The notes beneath the pieces are model-generated. The model did not search any database, was not told the origin of the DNA, and saw only the letters and a program-made list of their open reading frames with translations. Shown one piece after another: positions 26,877 through 38,075 of a stretch of 64,000 bases of DNA. Both the position numbers and the translations under genes were made by a program. This stretch comes from an uncultured Bacteroidales bacterium (lineage in GTDB: Bacteria; Bacteroidota; Bacteroidia; Bacteroidales; Muribaculaceae), in NCBI GenBank assembly GCA_902776435.1, contig CACYQB010000017.1:1-64000 (forward strand), written 5' to 3'. How positions within the stretch are numbered: position 1 is the stretch's first letter; every line of letters starts with the position of its first letter.

Positions 26877-28082
26877 TCAAAAACCGTAAATATCCTTTAA
26901 CAAGGTGCGCAGATGGGCCTTGGCACCGAAACGTTCGAGTGCCTGACGGGCAATCTGGCTGTGGTTCCAGCGGCGCGCCATCGACATGGTGATGGCTGTG
27001 GCCATGGCCTCCTGATCGAAAGCCTGGAACACTACCCCATTCTCGCTGCCGATGAGTTCGGGAATGCCACCCATCTGCGAGCCTGCGACAGGCGTGCCGG
27101 CACACAGCGACTCGACAACGCTCAGAGGGTTGTTCTCGTACCACTGCGAGGGAATCACGCTCAAGCGGGCTCCGGTGAGCACCTTGACGACGCCCGAGGC
27201 ATCGAGCATCCCCAGGAACTCGATATTGTCGCACGAGGAATACTTATCCCTCAACTCAGCCTCGAGAGGGCCACCACCGGCCACCTTGAAGCGGTAAGGC
27301 AGACGCGATGCCACGGCAAGCAGGTCAGCAACGCCCTTCTCGGGCGAGAGACGGCCCACAAAGCAGTAGTAATCCTCACGCGGGACGGTGTTGTCGATTG
27401 CCTGATACTGTGCAAACTTGACCGGGTCGAGGAAGTTGTTCAGCACCTTGACCTTAGCGGAGTCAAATCCTCCAGCGCGCATCTTATCGGCCATGAACTC
27501 GCTCGGGCAGACGAACAGGTCGGTATTGGCCTCCAACCTGCGTCGATTCCACTTCAAGGCCTCAAACCACGCCACCGCACTTGCAGGCAGCGAGCCCTTC
27601 ATGCAACGGTGAGTGAGCACGGCAGACTTACCGCCCTTGTGGCAACGCTCACAGGGTTTGCCGTCGAGCAGGCAGTCATAGCGGGGGCACAACAGTTTAT
27701 AGTCATGCAGGGTCCACACCACACGGATGCCACGCTGATGAGCCAGCTCGCCCACGACGGGCGAGAGGTAACTGTGGACGTTGTGCAGGTGCACCACATC
27801 GGGGCGGTACTCATCGAGCACGGCCTCAAAATTGGAGCGCACGTCACCCAAACCCAAAGTGCGTTTCATAGCCCTAACCATGTTGCCCATGCCACCGCCA
27901 AAGTTCACCTCGCTGGCAAACATGGACTGATAACGGGCCATCAGGTTCTGTGGATACTTCATGGCATAGACCTCGGCCTCCACCCCGTTGTCACGGAGCA
28001 GCGCCTCGGTATTCAAGACAACGATGCAATCGCCGCCTCGAGGATAGTAAAACTTATTGACCAGTAGTACCCGTTGGGACAT
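26877..28082 (-). CDS. Glycosyltransferase family 4
   Basis: A 401-aa cytosolic GT-B enzyme: VLLVNKFYYPRGGDCIVVLNTEALL at the N-terminus, PDVVHLHNVHSYLSP and VWTLHDYKLLCPRYDCL in the acceptor half, CFVGRLSPEKGVADLLAVA and PSQWYENNPLSVVESLCAGTPVAGS in the donor half (E-x7-E present). The four-Cys stretch CPRYDCLLDGKPCERCHKGG looks like a small metal site and is common in this GT4 subfamily. The radical SAM gene follows downstream with its own promoter. Confidence 0.9.
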   Translation of the reverse strand: MSQRVLLVNKFYYPRGGDCIVVLNTEALLRDNGVEAEVYAMKYPQNLMARYQSMFASEVNFGGGMGNMVRAMKRTLGLGDVRSNFEAVLDEYRPDVVHLHNVHSYLSPVVGELAHQRGIRVVWTLHDYKLLCPRYDCLLDGKPCERCHKGGKSAVLTHRCMKGSLPASAVAWFEALKWNRRRLEANTDLFVCPSEFMADKMRAGGFDSAKVKVLNNFLDPVKFAQYQAIDNTVPREDYYCFVGRLSPEKGVADLLAVASRLPYRFKVAGGGPLEAELRDKYSSCDNIEFLGMLDASGVVKVLTGARLSVIPSQWYENNPLSVVESLCAGTPVAGSQMGGIPELIGSENGVVFQAFDQEAMATAITMSMARRWNHSQIARQALERFGAKAHLRTLLKDIYGF

Positions 28083-28085
28083 ACG

Positions 28086-28120
28086 TTTTAGGCTTTAGGC
28101 TTTAGGTTTTAGGCTTTAGG
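28086..28120. repeat. TTTAGGC heptamer tandem repeat
   Basis: About five copies of TTTAGGC/TTTAGGT in tandem between ychF and the GT4 start codon. The repeat could change copy number by slippage. Confidence 0.75.
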
Positions 28121-28126
28121 GGAGCG

Positions 28127-29230
28127 TCACACGTTGAAGCGGAAGACAACGATGTCGCCGTCCTGCATGACGTATTCCTTACCCTCGATGTGAAGCTTGC
28201 CGGCTTCCTTGACAGCGGCTTCGCTGCCGTAGTGGATATAGTCGTCGTACTTGATGATTTCAGCACGGATGAAGCCACGCTCAAAGTCGCTGTGGATCAC
28301 ACCAGCGCACTGCGGAGCCTTGCTGCCGCGACGGAAAGTCCACGCGCGCACCTCCTTGGGACCAGCGGTGAGGAAGGTCTCGAGGTTCAACAAGGCGTAG
28401 GCCGACTTGATAATTCGGTTCACACCGCTTTCCTCCAATCCGATTTCAGCCAGGAACATCTGGCGCTCCTCGTAGTCCTCGAGTTCAGCAATTTCGCTCT
28501 CGGTCTGGGCTGCGACCACCAGAATCTGGGCATCCTCGTCCTTGACGGCCTCGCGCACCGCGTCCACATAGGCGTTGCCGTTGACAACGCTCTTATCGTC
28601 CACGTTGCAGACATACATCACGGGCTTGTTGGTCAGCAGGAACAACTCATGAGCAATCTTTTCCTCATCCTTGTTGAGCAATTCCACGGTGCGGGCGCTA
28701 CGACCCTGCTCCAGCGCTTCCTTGTAACGCTTCAGGACCTCATACTGCGCCTTGGCCTCACGGTCGCCACCGGTCTGAGCCTGTTTCTGCACACGGTTGA
28801 TGCGGCTCTCGATGGTCTCCAGGTCACGCAACTGCAATTCCAGGTCGATTACTTCCTTGTCGCGGACGGGGTCCACGGTGCCATCGACATGAGTCACATT
28901 ATCGTCGTCAAAGCAGCGCAACACGTGAATGATGGCATCGGTCTCACGGATATTGCCCAGGAACTTGTTGCCCAGACCTTCGCCACGGCTAGCGCCCTTC
29001 ACCAGTCCAGCGATATCGACAATCTCGACCGTGGTGGGCACGATGCGGGCCGGATTCACCAGTTTGGCAAGCTCATTGAGACGCTCGTCGGGCACCGTGA
29101 TGACACCCACGTTAGGCTCGATGGTGCAGAAAGGAAAGTTAGCCGATTGCGCCTTGGCATTCGACAGACAATTGAACAGGGTTGATTTCCCGACATTGGG
29201 CAACCCTACGATTCCACATTGTAATGACAT
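28127..29230 (-). CDS. ychF: Redox-regulated ATPase YchF (Obg-family)
   Basis: A 367-aa conserved TRAFAC ATPase that binds ribosomes and affects translation and stress responses. G1 GLPNVGKST (residues 8-16), DIAGLVKGASRGEGLGN (G3 and switch II), a helical coiled-coil insertion (about 130-200), and a C-terminal TGS domain ending YVMQDGDIVVFRFNV. Length and start are standard. Two consensus promoters in tandem lie upstream. Confidence 0.97.
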   Translation of the reverse strand: MSLQCGIVGLPNVGKSTLFNCLSNAKAQSANFPFCTIEPNVGVITVPDERLNELAKLVNPARIVPTTVEIVDIAGLVKGASRGEGLGNKFLGNIRETDAIIHVLRCFDDDNVTHVDGTVDPVRDKEVIDLELQLRDLETIESRINRVQKQAQTGGDREAKAQYEVLKRYKEALEQGRSARTVELLNKDEEKIAHELFLLTNKPVMYVCNVDDKSVVNGNAYVDAVREAVKDEDAQILVVAAQTESEIAELEDYEERQMFLAEIGLEESGVNRIIKSAYALLNLETFLTAGPKEVRAWTFRRGSKAPQCAGVIHSDFERGFIRAEIIKYDDYIHYGSEAAVKEAGKLHIEGKEYVMQDGDIVVFRFNV

Positions 29231-29264
29231 AGTCTATATCTTGTTTTTATTATATTCCAGCCTG

Positions 29265-29295
29265 CAAAGGTACTGCAAGCCGAGCGGAGAACAAA
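29265..29295 (-). promoter_or_regulatory. Proximal ychF promoter
   Basis: Leftward -33 TTTG (29292-29295), 19-nt spacer, -7 TACCTTTG (29265-29272). Confidence 0.8.
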
Positions 29296-29343
29296 AGAAT
29301 TTATACTTTTTTTTCCCGAGGCGCAGCCCATCTTCGCCGAAGG

Positions 29344-29375
29344 CAAAGGTACACAATTCCCCGCATTCCACCAAA
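29344..29375 (-). promoter_or_regulatory. Distal ychF promoter
   Basis: Leftward -33 TTTG (29372-29375), 20-nt spacer, -7 TACCTTTG (29344-29351), about 80 bp upstream of the proximal one. Confidence 0.65.
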
Positions 29376-29388
29376 CAAGACGCGTTAG

Positions 29389-29402
29389 TGCAATCGGTTG
29401 CA
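29389..29402. promoter_or_regulatory. LacI-type operator upstream of the transporter-malQ-pulA operon
   Basis: TGCAATCGGTTGCA, a near-perfect palindrome around a central CG. It differs by one base from the copies at 55252 and 63080. It ends 55 bp before the -7 box of the downstream promoter, almost the same distance as at the other two sites. Confidence 0.7.
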
Positions 29403-29457
29403 TTATTTTTTTAGGCACGAGCCACATTATTTATAATCAAAATCTAGGACAATCCGT

Positions 29458-29465
29458 TATATTTG
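29458..29465 (+). promoter_or_regulatory. -7 box of the transporter-malQ-pulA operon
   Basis: TATATTTG; the -33 position has no TTTG, as expected for an activator-dependent promoter. Confidence 0.65.
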
Positions 29466-29524
29466 TAGGTGAATAACAATTATACCTTAGAAATTATCAC
29501 TAATCACTAATAAACATCAAAATT

Positions 29525-30850
29525 ATGAAGACTAAACCTGATCTGAAATTCAACCAACTGTGGAACATCAGCTTTGGTTTCTTTGGGGTGCAGATTGCCT
29601 ATGCACTGCAGAGCGCAAACATCAGCCGCATCTTTGCGACCCTGGGCGCCGACCCCCACAACCTGAGTTATTTCTGGATTCTGCCGCCGTTGATGGGAAT
29701 GGTAGTGCAACCGTTAGTGGGCTACTTCAGCGATAAGACGTGGCTGGGTCGTTGGGGCCGCCGCATCCCTTACCTGCTGATTGGCGCCGCAGCCGCTGTC
29801 ATCGTGATGTGCCTGCTGCCCAATGCGGGTTCGTTTGGCCTGACCATCGCCGGCGCGATGATTTTCGGCTTGATTGCCCTGATGTTCCTTGACACGAGTA
29901 TCAACATGGCCATGCAGCCCTTCAAGATGATGGTGGGTGACATGGTCAACGAGAAACAGAAAGCCAAGGCCTACTCTATCCAGTCGTTCCTGTGCAACGC
30001 AGGTTCGTTGGTGGGCTACATCTTCCCGTTCCTGTTTACAGCCATCGGTATTGCCAATGTGGCTCCCGAGGGTGTTGTGCCCGACAGCGTGAAGTGGTCC
30101 TTCTATGTGGGTGCCGCAATTCTCATCCTGTGTGTCATCTACACGATTAGCCATGTGAAGGAATACACCCCTGCTGAAATGGCTGAATTTAACGCTGCAG
30201 CCAATGCCGAGGGGCAGGGTGAACAGGCTGCAACCGAAATGAGCCCGGCTCAGAAGAAGCACGCTTACAAGGTATTCTTCGAGGTGGGCCTGGTACAGTT
30301 CTTCTGCTGGGCCGCATTCATGTACATGTGGACCTATACCAACGGCACCATTGCCGACACCGTTTGGAACACCACCGACACTGCCAGCGAAGGTTATCAG
30401 ACCGCTGGTAACTGGGTAGGCATCCTGTTTGCCGTGCAGGCTATCGGCAGCGTGCTGTGGGCAGTGGTATTGCCTCAGTTCAAGAACATCAAGGTGGCCT
30501 ATGCACTGAGTCTTGTCATCGGCGGCATCGGCTTTGCCATGGTTCCCTACATTCACAACCAATACATGCTGTTTGTGCCCTACTTCCTCATCGGCTTCGC
30601 ATGGGCTGCTATGCTCGCTATGCCGTTCACGATGGTGACCAACGCCTTTGAGGGCAGCAGTCGCATGGGTACCGCACTGGGTCTGTTCAACTGCACCATC
30701 TGCATCCCGCAGATTGTTGCCGCCGCCCTGGGTGGCGTGCTGCTGGCTGCCATGGGTAGCGTACAGGGCAACATGCTCTTGCTGGCCGGCATCCTGCTCG
30801 TTGTTGGAGCCGTGTGTGTATTCATCATCGAGGACAAGAAACATAAATAA
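29525..30850 (+). CDS. MFS sugar transporter, SLC45/maltose type
   Basis: A 441-aa inner-membrane transporter with 12 predicted helices. The N-terminus NQLWNISFGFFGVQIAYALQSANISRIF and the loop GYFSDKTWLGRWGRRIPYLLIGA (RWGRRxP motif) match the sucrose/maltose-type MFS group found beside starch genes in Bacteroidetes. It probably brings maltose or maltodextrin into the cytoplasm after SusC/D uptake. It is first in a rightward operon with malQ (35 bp) and pulA, and lies downstream of a LacI-type operator. Confidence 0.88.
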   Translation: MKTKPDLKFNQLWNISFGFFGVQIAYALQSANISRIFATLGADPHNLSYFWILPPLMGMVVQPLVGYFSDKTWLGRWGRRIPYLLIGAAAAVIVMCLLPNAGSFGLTIAGAMIFGLIALMFLDTSINMAMQPFKMMVGDMVNEKQKAKAYSIQSFLCNAGSLVGYIFPFLFTAIGIANVAPEGVVPDSVKWSFYVGAAILILCVIYTISHVKEYTPAEMAEFNAAANAEGQGEQAATEMSPAQKKHAYKVFFEVGLVQFFCWAAFMYMWTYTNGTIADTVWNTTDTASEGYQTAGNWVGILFAVQAIGSVLWAVVLPQFKNIKVAYALSLVIGGIGFAMVPYIHNQYMLFVPYFLIGFAWAAMLAMPFTMVTNAFEGSSRMGTALGLFNCTICIPQIVAAALGGVLLAAMGSVQGNMLLLAGILLVVGAVCVFIIEDKKHK

Positions 30851-30885
30851 CCGACTAACGTCTAAAATCTTAAAACACCACTAAT

Positions 30886-33566
30886 ATGAAAGTAAGATTC
30901 AATATCGACTATAGCACCGTTTACGGTGAGAACCTGGTGCTCAATATCGTGGACAATGCGGATGCCGAGAAGATTTCGCGGCACGTCATGAAGTCAGCAA
31001 GCGACAGGGCATGGAAGTGTGACCTGGACCTTCCCGCCAAGGCAGGACAAATCAATTACTACTATAGCGTGGAGCGCGACGGCAAGGAAGTGCGCCACGA
31101 GTGGACGGTGATTACCCATCGCCTGGACCTGAACGCTGCCAAAGCCACAAGATACACCACCTATGACCACTGGAACGACATGCCTGACGACAGTTACCTG
31201 TACAGTTCGGCATTCACCGACTGTGTGGCACTGCGCAAACAGCAGTCCCTCGCCAAGAGCAAATTCAGCACCATCATTCAGTTGAAGGTGCGCGCCCCGC
31301 AACTGCGTACAGGCGAAGTGCTTGGCGTTGTGGGCAACGAACCCACGTTGGGCGACTGGAACGAGTCCAAAGCCTTGAAGATGACCGAACACAACTACAA
31401 TGAGTGGGTCATCGCCATCGATGGTTCGGCCTTCAAGAAAGCCTTTGTAGAGTTCAAGTTCGTCATCATGGGCGGCAAGGGCAAGCCCACCATCTGGGAG
31501 ACCGGCGACAACCGCACCGTGCTGTTGCCCGTCCTCAAGGAGGGTGAACATATCGTCTATGAACTGCAACAAGCCTATTTCCCGCTCTACCCCGTCAAGT
31601 TGGCCGGCACGGTGGTGCCCATCTTCTCGCTGCGCAGCGAGGGCAGCTTCGGTGTGGGTGACTTTGGCGACCTCAAGATGATGGTGGACTGGGTGGCCAG
31701 CACGGGACAACGCGCCTTGCAGGTACTTCCCATCAACGACACCACCATCACCCATACGTGGAGCGACAGCTATCCCTATAACAGCATCAGCATCTATGCC
31801 CTGCACCCGCAGTATATGGACCTGCGCCAGTTGCCCAAACTCGCCGACAAGAAACGTGCCGCCGAGTTCGAGAAACTGCGCAAGGAACTGAACGTTCTGC
31901 CCCAGATTGACTATGAGCGCGTGAACAAGGCCAAGCTGGAATACATGACCCTGCTGTTTGAGCAGGAAGGTGCCGAGGTGCTCAAGAGCAACGAATTCAA
32001 GTTGTTCTTTGTGGCCAACGAGGATTGGCTTGTACCCTATGCCGCCTTCTGCCATTACCGCGATAAATACGGCACATCTTCCTTCTCCAAATGGCCGTCG
32101 AACCACACCTTCGGTGACGAGGAGCGCGCAGCGATGTCCAATCCCCGCACCAAGGCCTTCAAGGAAGTGGCCCTGTGGTACTATATCCAGTACTATCTGG
32201 ACAAGCAGATGCATGCAGCACATGAATATGCCCAGAGCAAGCACGTTGTGCTCAAGGGTGACATTCCCATCGGTATCAGCCGCGACAGCGTGGAGGCCTG
32301 GGTTGAACCCAAGTACTTCAACCTCAACGGCCAGGCCGGTGCGCCGCCCGATGCATTCTCGACCAACGGCCAGAATTGGGGCTTCCCGACCTACAACTGG
32401 GACGTGATGCTCGCCGACGGCTGCAAGTGGTGGGTAAAACGCTTCCGCAAGATGGCACAGTACTTCGACGCTTACCGCATCGACCACGTGCTGGGATTCT
32501 TCCGCATCTGGGAAATCCCCATCAATGCTGTTCACGGACTGCTGGGCCAGTTCTCGCCCTCACTGGGCATGAGTGCCGATGAAATCCGCAGCTACGGCCT
32601 CAACTTCCAGGAGAAGCTGATGACCGAGCCGTTTATCGCCGACTGGGTGCTGGACCGCGTCTTTGGCAAGTTGGCCAATATCGTGCGCGAGAAGTATGTT
32701 GAGCGCGTACACGACGATATCTATCGCATGAAGCCCGAGTATGACACCCAGCGTAAGGTTGAGGCCGCATTCCAGGGCAAGACCAGCGAGGAGGACATCT
32801 GGCTGCGTGACGGCCTGTATGCCCTCATCAGCGATGTGCTGTTTGTGCGCGACCGCAAGAATCCCGCCCTGTACCATCCGCGCATCTCTGTGCAGTTCGA
32901 CTTCATCTACGAGGCGCTCTACGACAACGACAAGGCCGCCTTCAACAAGCTGTATAACGAGTACTACTACCACCGCAACAACGACTTCTGGTACCACGAG
33001 GCCATGAAGAAGTTGCCCAAGCTGGTGCAAGCTACCCGCATGCTCGTATGCGCCGAGGACCTGGGCATGGTGCCCGATTGCGTGGCATGGGTAATGAACG
33101 AGTTGCGCATCCTGAGCCTCGAAATCCAGTCGATGCCCAAGGACAACCACATCAAGTTCGGCAACCTGAGCACCAATCCCTATCGCAGCGTGGCCACCAT
33201 CTCGACCCACGACATGCCCACGATGAGGCAATGGTGGGACGAAGACTGGGACCGCACCCAGGAGTATTACAACACCGCCCTGTGGCGTGGTGATGCCGCT
33301 CCTCATCCCCTGCCCGGATGGCTCGCCGACGACATCGTGCGCTCCCACCTCGCCAGCCCGTCCATGTTGTGCCTGCTCTCGTTGCAGGATTGGCTCGCTA
33401 TCGACGAGAACATGCGCCTGGCCGATGCTGATGCCGAGCGCATCAATATCCCCGCCAATCCCCGCCACTACTGGCGCTACCGCATGCACATGACCATTGA
33501 GCAACTGATGAAGGCTCATGAGTTTAACAGCCATGTGAAGGATATCATCACCCAAAACGGACGATA

Positions 33567-33567
<1 letters not shown>
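30886..33567 (+). CDS. malQ: 4-alpha-glucanotransferase with tandem CBM20 (GH77)
   Basis: An 893-aa cytosolic amylomaltase that transfers alpha-1,4-glucan segments between maltodextrins and releases glucose. Two N-terminal starch-binding CBM20 domains (about 1-105 and 125-235; the second has GVVGNEPTLGDWNESKAL) precede the GH77 domain. Motifs: SDSYPYNSISIYALHP, nucleophile D533 in AYRIDHVLGFFR, acid/base E724 in CAEDLGMVPDC, D776 in STHDMPTMRQWW. The double-CBM20 form is the DPE2-like type common in Bacteroides. No signal peptide. The stop codon overlaps the pulA start by one base (TAATG). Confidence 0.95.
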
Positions 33568-35492
<1,925 letters not shown>

Positions 35493-35497
35493 CCTCA

Positions 35498-35520
35498 CGC
35501 TAAGGCGCTAAGGCGCTAAG
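35498..35520. repeat. CGCTAAGG short tandem repeat
   Basis: Two full copies and part of a third of CGCTAAGG just after the pulA stop. Confidence 0.6.
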
Positions 35521-35535
35521 TTTTATCAAATTAAA

Positions 35536-35567
35536 CCGCCACGAGGAAATATCCATCCCCGTGGCGG
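35536..35567. terminator. Bidirectional terminator between pulA and the cohesin-dockerin gene
   Basis: Perfect 8-bp stem CCGCCACG/CGTGGCGG flanked by TTAAA and TTTAA, placed between two convergent genes. Confidence 0.8.
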
Positions 35568-35588
35568 CATTTAATGTATCTAAGCTAA

Positions 35589-36248
35589 TCAATTACTCAA
35601 CAGCAAGTCAATTAAGGCTGTAACGTCAGCAATAGTCACATTTCCATCATCGTTCAGGTCGGCATTCTCAGTGTGAAACGAGGATTGGCAACCAGCCAAC
35701 AAGTAGTCGATGAGATAGGTCACATCCTTAATACTCACGATTCCATCACCATTTACATCACCCCTTAACAGTTGTGGAAGTAATTGCACGTCACAACTCT
35801 CCCCTTGCAGAATGAATTCCACGCCATCCACAGTCGTACATATTGAATTTTTCAACCTAATCGTAGCAGGTCCAACAAAATCATCATCAGCAGTAAGGTT
35901 GATGGCCACAAGTGCGCCTGTGGTGCCAGAATAAGGTTTAACGCCAATAGAAAATGATACCATTCTCACACTGCTATCAGGTCTAAGTTTACTGATAATC
36001 GAGTGGTCATTAGCATTCCGCTGACCAAGGTCTAACAAGTACTCACCATCGTCTTGAACTACACTGAGACCCTGCGGCAAAACCAAATCCGTTTGGAATG
36101 CCGTGAACAGCTCATCATTATCCAGAATTATCGCTACCTGCATGGTCTCGCCAGGGCAGATTACGAAATCCGGTGTGTATAATCGGTTAATAGCAGCACC
36201 ACTCAATGCTGTCGCAGCAACCATCAATAATGCCAAAACCTTCTTCAT
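35589..36248 (-). CDS. Small secreted cohesin-like/dockerin protein
   Basis: A 219-aa protein with signal peptide MKKVLALLMVAATALSGAA. Residues about 24-150 form a cohesin-like beta-sandwich (CPGETMQVAIILDN, FTAFQTDLVLPQGL, YSGTTGALVAINL). Residues 155-219 are a type I dockerin with loops DVNGDGIVSIKDVTYLIDYLL and DLNDDGNVTIADVTALIDLLL, ending right at the C-terminus. GGAGG sits about 9 nt before the ATG at 36248, which decides against the ATG at 36263. It follows the BspA-like gene by 25 bp in one operon. Close relative of the protein at 45347. No sorting domain. Confidence 0.85.
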   Translation of the reverse strand: MKKVLALLMVAATALSGAAINRLYTPDFVICPGETMQVAIILDNDELFTAFQTDLVLPQGLSVVQDDGEYLLDLGQRNANDHSIISKLRPDSSVRMVSFSIGVKPYSGTTGALVAINLTADDDFVGPATIRLKNSICTTVDGVEFILQGESCDVQLLPQLLRGDVNGDGIVSIKDVTYLIDYLLAGCQSSFHTENADLNDDGNVTIADVTALIDLLLSN

Positions 36249-36273
36249 AGTTTTATCCTCCATTATTCAATTA

Positions 36274-37743
36274 TCAATCTTGCCGTTTTGCCGCTGGCAA
36301 TGACAATCCATTCACCCTTACCTTATTATTCTCAATAGTGACTTCGCTTGCATTATCACTGATTGTAGCCTTATCGCCTATTCGTTCTTTAATCATATTA
36401 AGAGTGGGTTCCATCGGCTCATCATAATTCTGATCGAGAACTAAGTTAGCAATCTTTACCACATCGGTAATGGTAATCTTGCCATCACCATTCATATCAG
36501 CTGCCTCAAGATTAAACGGATCTGGATTTTGGAATAAGATATACTTTGCTGCCACCACAACATCGGTAACAGTTACATCTCCACTATTATTCGCATCACC
36601 TTTGATGAAAGGCGAAACAGTCACATTACAGAAGACATCAGGCGAAAGGACTTCATCCTCATCAAGAGTTGTTAAGCGCGTATTCTTTAATACGATTGGA
36701 TATACGCCATCACCGTCTTCTGGCACTTTTACTGTAATATAAAAGAGTTCTCCATCATTTTCCTTGAATGTTTTCATAGTGGATGAGTAACTCATAACCC
36801 GCACGGCACCATCGGGCGCATCATTTGCCATTATCAGATGGTCACGACCCTTGCGATCAGAAAGTGACACTTGATACTCACCATTTTTCTTGACCAATTC
36901 AAAACCCTCAACAAGGTAGATATCAGTCTGAAACGCCGTTATCTCATTCTCATTTTGCATCGATACAGGAACAATAATTGTATCCCCATGCATGGTGGAA
37001 ACATCGTCCAATGAAAAGAAATTTGGCTTAAAATCAGTAATAATTTTAAAATTCTTCCAAACATTAGCTGATTGATATGCCTCAATTGAATTTGCTGGGA
37101 CGTAAAGTGTCGTGTTCGCATAGGAACTAAAGTATGTATTACTACTATTCAAACTTGGAGGTGTTTCAGCCAAGCATGTGATGTATGCAAGGGGGCAACC
37201 GTAGAATGCTTTAGTACCTATATTAGTTACAGAATTACCAATAAAAACATTTGTCATTTTCGTGCATCCCTCAAATGCACCCAGTCCTATTTCAACCACC
37301 GAATTTGGAATATAAATGCTTGACAATTTCTTACAATAATAGAATGCTTGTGTATTAATGATAGTTACAGTGTTTGGGATAACAGCATGTGCCAAGTTAG
37401 TACAGTTTGCGAATGCGTTTGGCCCTATTGACGTAATTGTTTTTGGAATTGATATGCTTGTTAAATTCGAACAATTAAAAAACGCACACGAATTGATTTC
37501 TGTTACAGTATAAACCAAACCATTATATGTGACTCTCTCTGGAATGGCGACATGGCCACTATAATTACTATAGCAAGTCCCAGAGCTACTATTATAGGAC
37601 ATATAAGTAACAGATGCTTCATTGCCGTTAATGTTGTAATAGATACCATCTACTAACATGTCGTAGGCGAGAGCGGTGTTGACGGTGCAGACGAGGGCAA
37701 GAATCAGCAGGATGGTACGTAAGGTTAAGTTTAGTGTTTTCAT
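36274..37743 (-). CDS. BspA-like LRR protein with cohesin-like and dockerin modules; damaged sorting domain
   Basis: A 489-aa protein with a signal peptide (LNLTLRTILLILALVCTVNTALA). LRR_5/BspA repeats span about 75-220 (SIPKTITSIGPNAFANCTNL type), a cohesin-like domain about 240-370 (GDTIIVPVSMQNENEITAFQTD), and a dockerin about 381-440 (loops DANNSGDVTVTD and DMNGDGKITITD). The protein ends LPAAKRQD, but the other frame from about 36313 to 36263 encodes GEWIVIASGKTARLIIE and a stop. That tail aligns with the T9SS sorting-domain end of the 1187-aa protein at 41613. So the C-terminal sorting domain looks deleted and frameshifted. The alternative stop overlaps an ATG (TAATG), as an intact operon would have. 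Confidence 0.85.
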   Translation of the reverse strand: MKTLNLTLRTILLILALVCTVNTALAYDMLVDGIYYNINGNEASVTYMSYNSSSGTCYSNYSGHVAIPERVTYNGLVYTVTEINSCAFFNCSNLTSISIPKTITSIGPNAFANCTNLAHAVIPNTVTIINTQAFYYCKKLSSIYIPNSVVEIGLGAFEGCTKMTNVFIGNSVTNIGTKAFYGCPLAYITCLAETPPSLNSSNTYFSSYANTTLYVPANSIEAYQSANVWKNFKIITDFKPNFFSLDDVSTMHGDTIIVPVSMQNENEITAFQTDIYLVEGFELVKKNGEYQVSLSDRKGRDHLIMANDAPDGAVRVMSYSSTMKTFKENDGELFYITVKVPEDGDGVYPIVLKNTRLTTLDEDEVLSPDVFCNVTVSPFIKGDANNSGDVTVTDVVVAAKYILFQNPDPFNLEAADMNGDGKITITDVVKIANLVLDQNYDEPMEPTLNMIKERIGDKATISDNASEVTIENNKVRVNGLSLPAAKRQD

Positions 37744-37792
37744 TTTTAATTTGTCTCCTATTGCCGGTGCAGTTCTCACGAGCGGTTTTAAG

Positions 37793-38000
37793 GGAATAAA
37801 AGAAGCGTGAACTGAATCGCCACACCTCTAGAAGATGGTCGTAGGATACCATTAAAGGAAGATATGGGAATTGCAGCCCACGCCGTAGCGCGGAAGCCGC
37901 ATTACCATACTTGCCTTTAAAGAAAATTTCCTACGTTTTCTTCTACAAGTAAAAGCAATACGCTTCTTTTTTCATCGATGTCTAGCAATCTCTAAATTGC
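37793..38000 (-). ncRNA. Rod-like structured RNA, 6S RNA-like candidate
   Basis: About 200 nt that folds on itself end to end. Outer stem AAAAGAAGCGT/ACGCTTCTTTT, then ATTGC/GCGAT, an asymmetric bubble, TAGAAGA/TCTTCTA, CGTAGGA/TCCTACG, TTAAAGG/CCTTTAA, TATGG/CCATA and a GC-rich head. A consensus promoter (38007-38039) points into it, and the 3' stem is followed by CTTCTTTTATT. Size, rod shape and internal bubble are like 6S RNA. The other reading is a 5' leader of the BspA-like gene, which starts only about 50 nt downstream and shows no promoter of its own. Confidence 0.5.
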
Positions 38001-38006
38001 TGGATG

Positions 38007-38039
38007 CAAATTTAGTATAATTTCGCGAGAGTAGGCAAG
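38007..38039 (-). promoter_or_regulatory. Promoter of the structured RNA
   Basis: Leftward -33 CTTG (38036-38039), 21-nt spacer, -7 TAAATTTG (38007-38014). Confidence 0.65.
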
Positions 38040-38059
38040 GATTAGTCAGGAATTTTTAT

Positions 38060-38067
38060 TACATTTG
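38060..38067 (+). promoter_or_regulatory. -7 box of the four-helix-bundle gene
   Basis: TACATTTG 8 bp before the ATG; the mRNA would be leaderless. It is divergent from the structured-RNA promoter. Confidence 0.55.
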
Positions 38068-38075
38068 CAGGTTAG

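Noticed and set aside
29206-29427. 73-codon leftward frame over the ychF promoters
   Set aside because: It covers both consensus promoters and ends in the ychF start region; no resemblance to a known protein.
30994-32535. 513-codon open frame antisense to malQ
   Set aside because: The malQ frame has all GH77 motifs and CBM20 domains. The antisense frame is a codon-bias shadow with no family resemblance.
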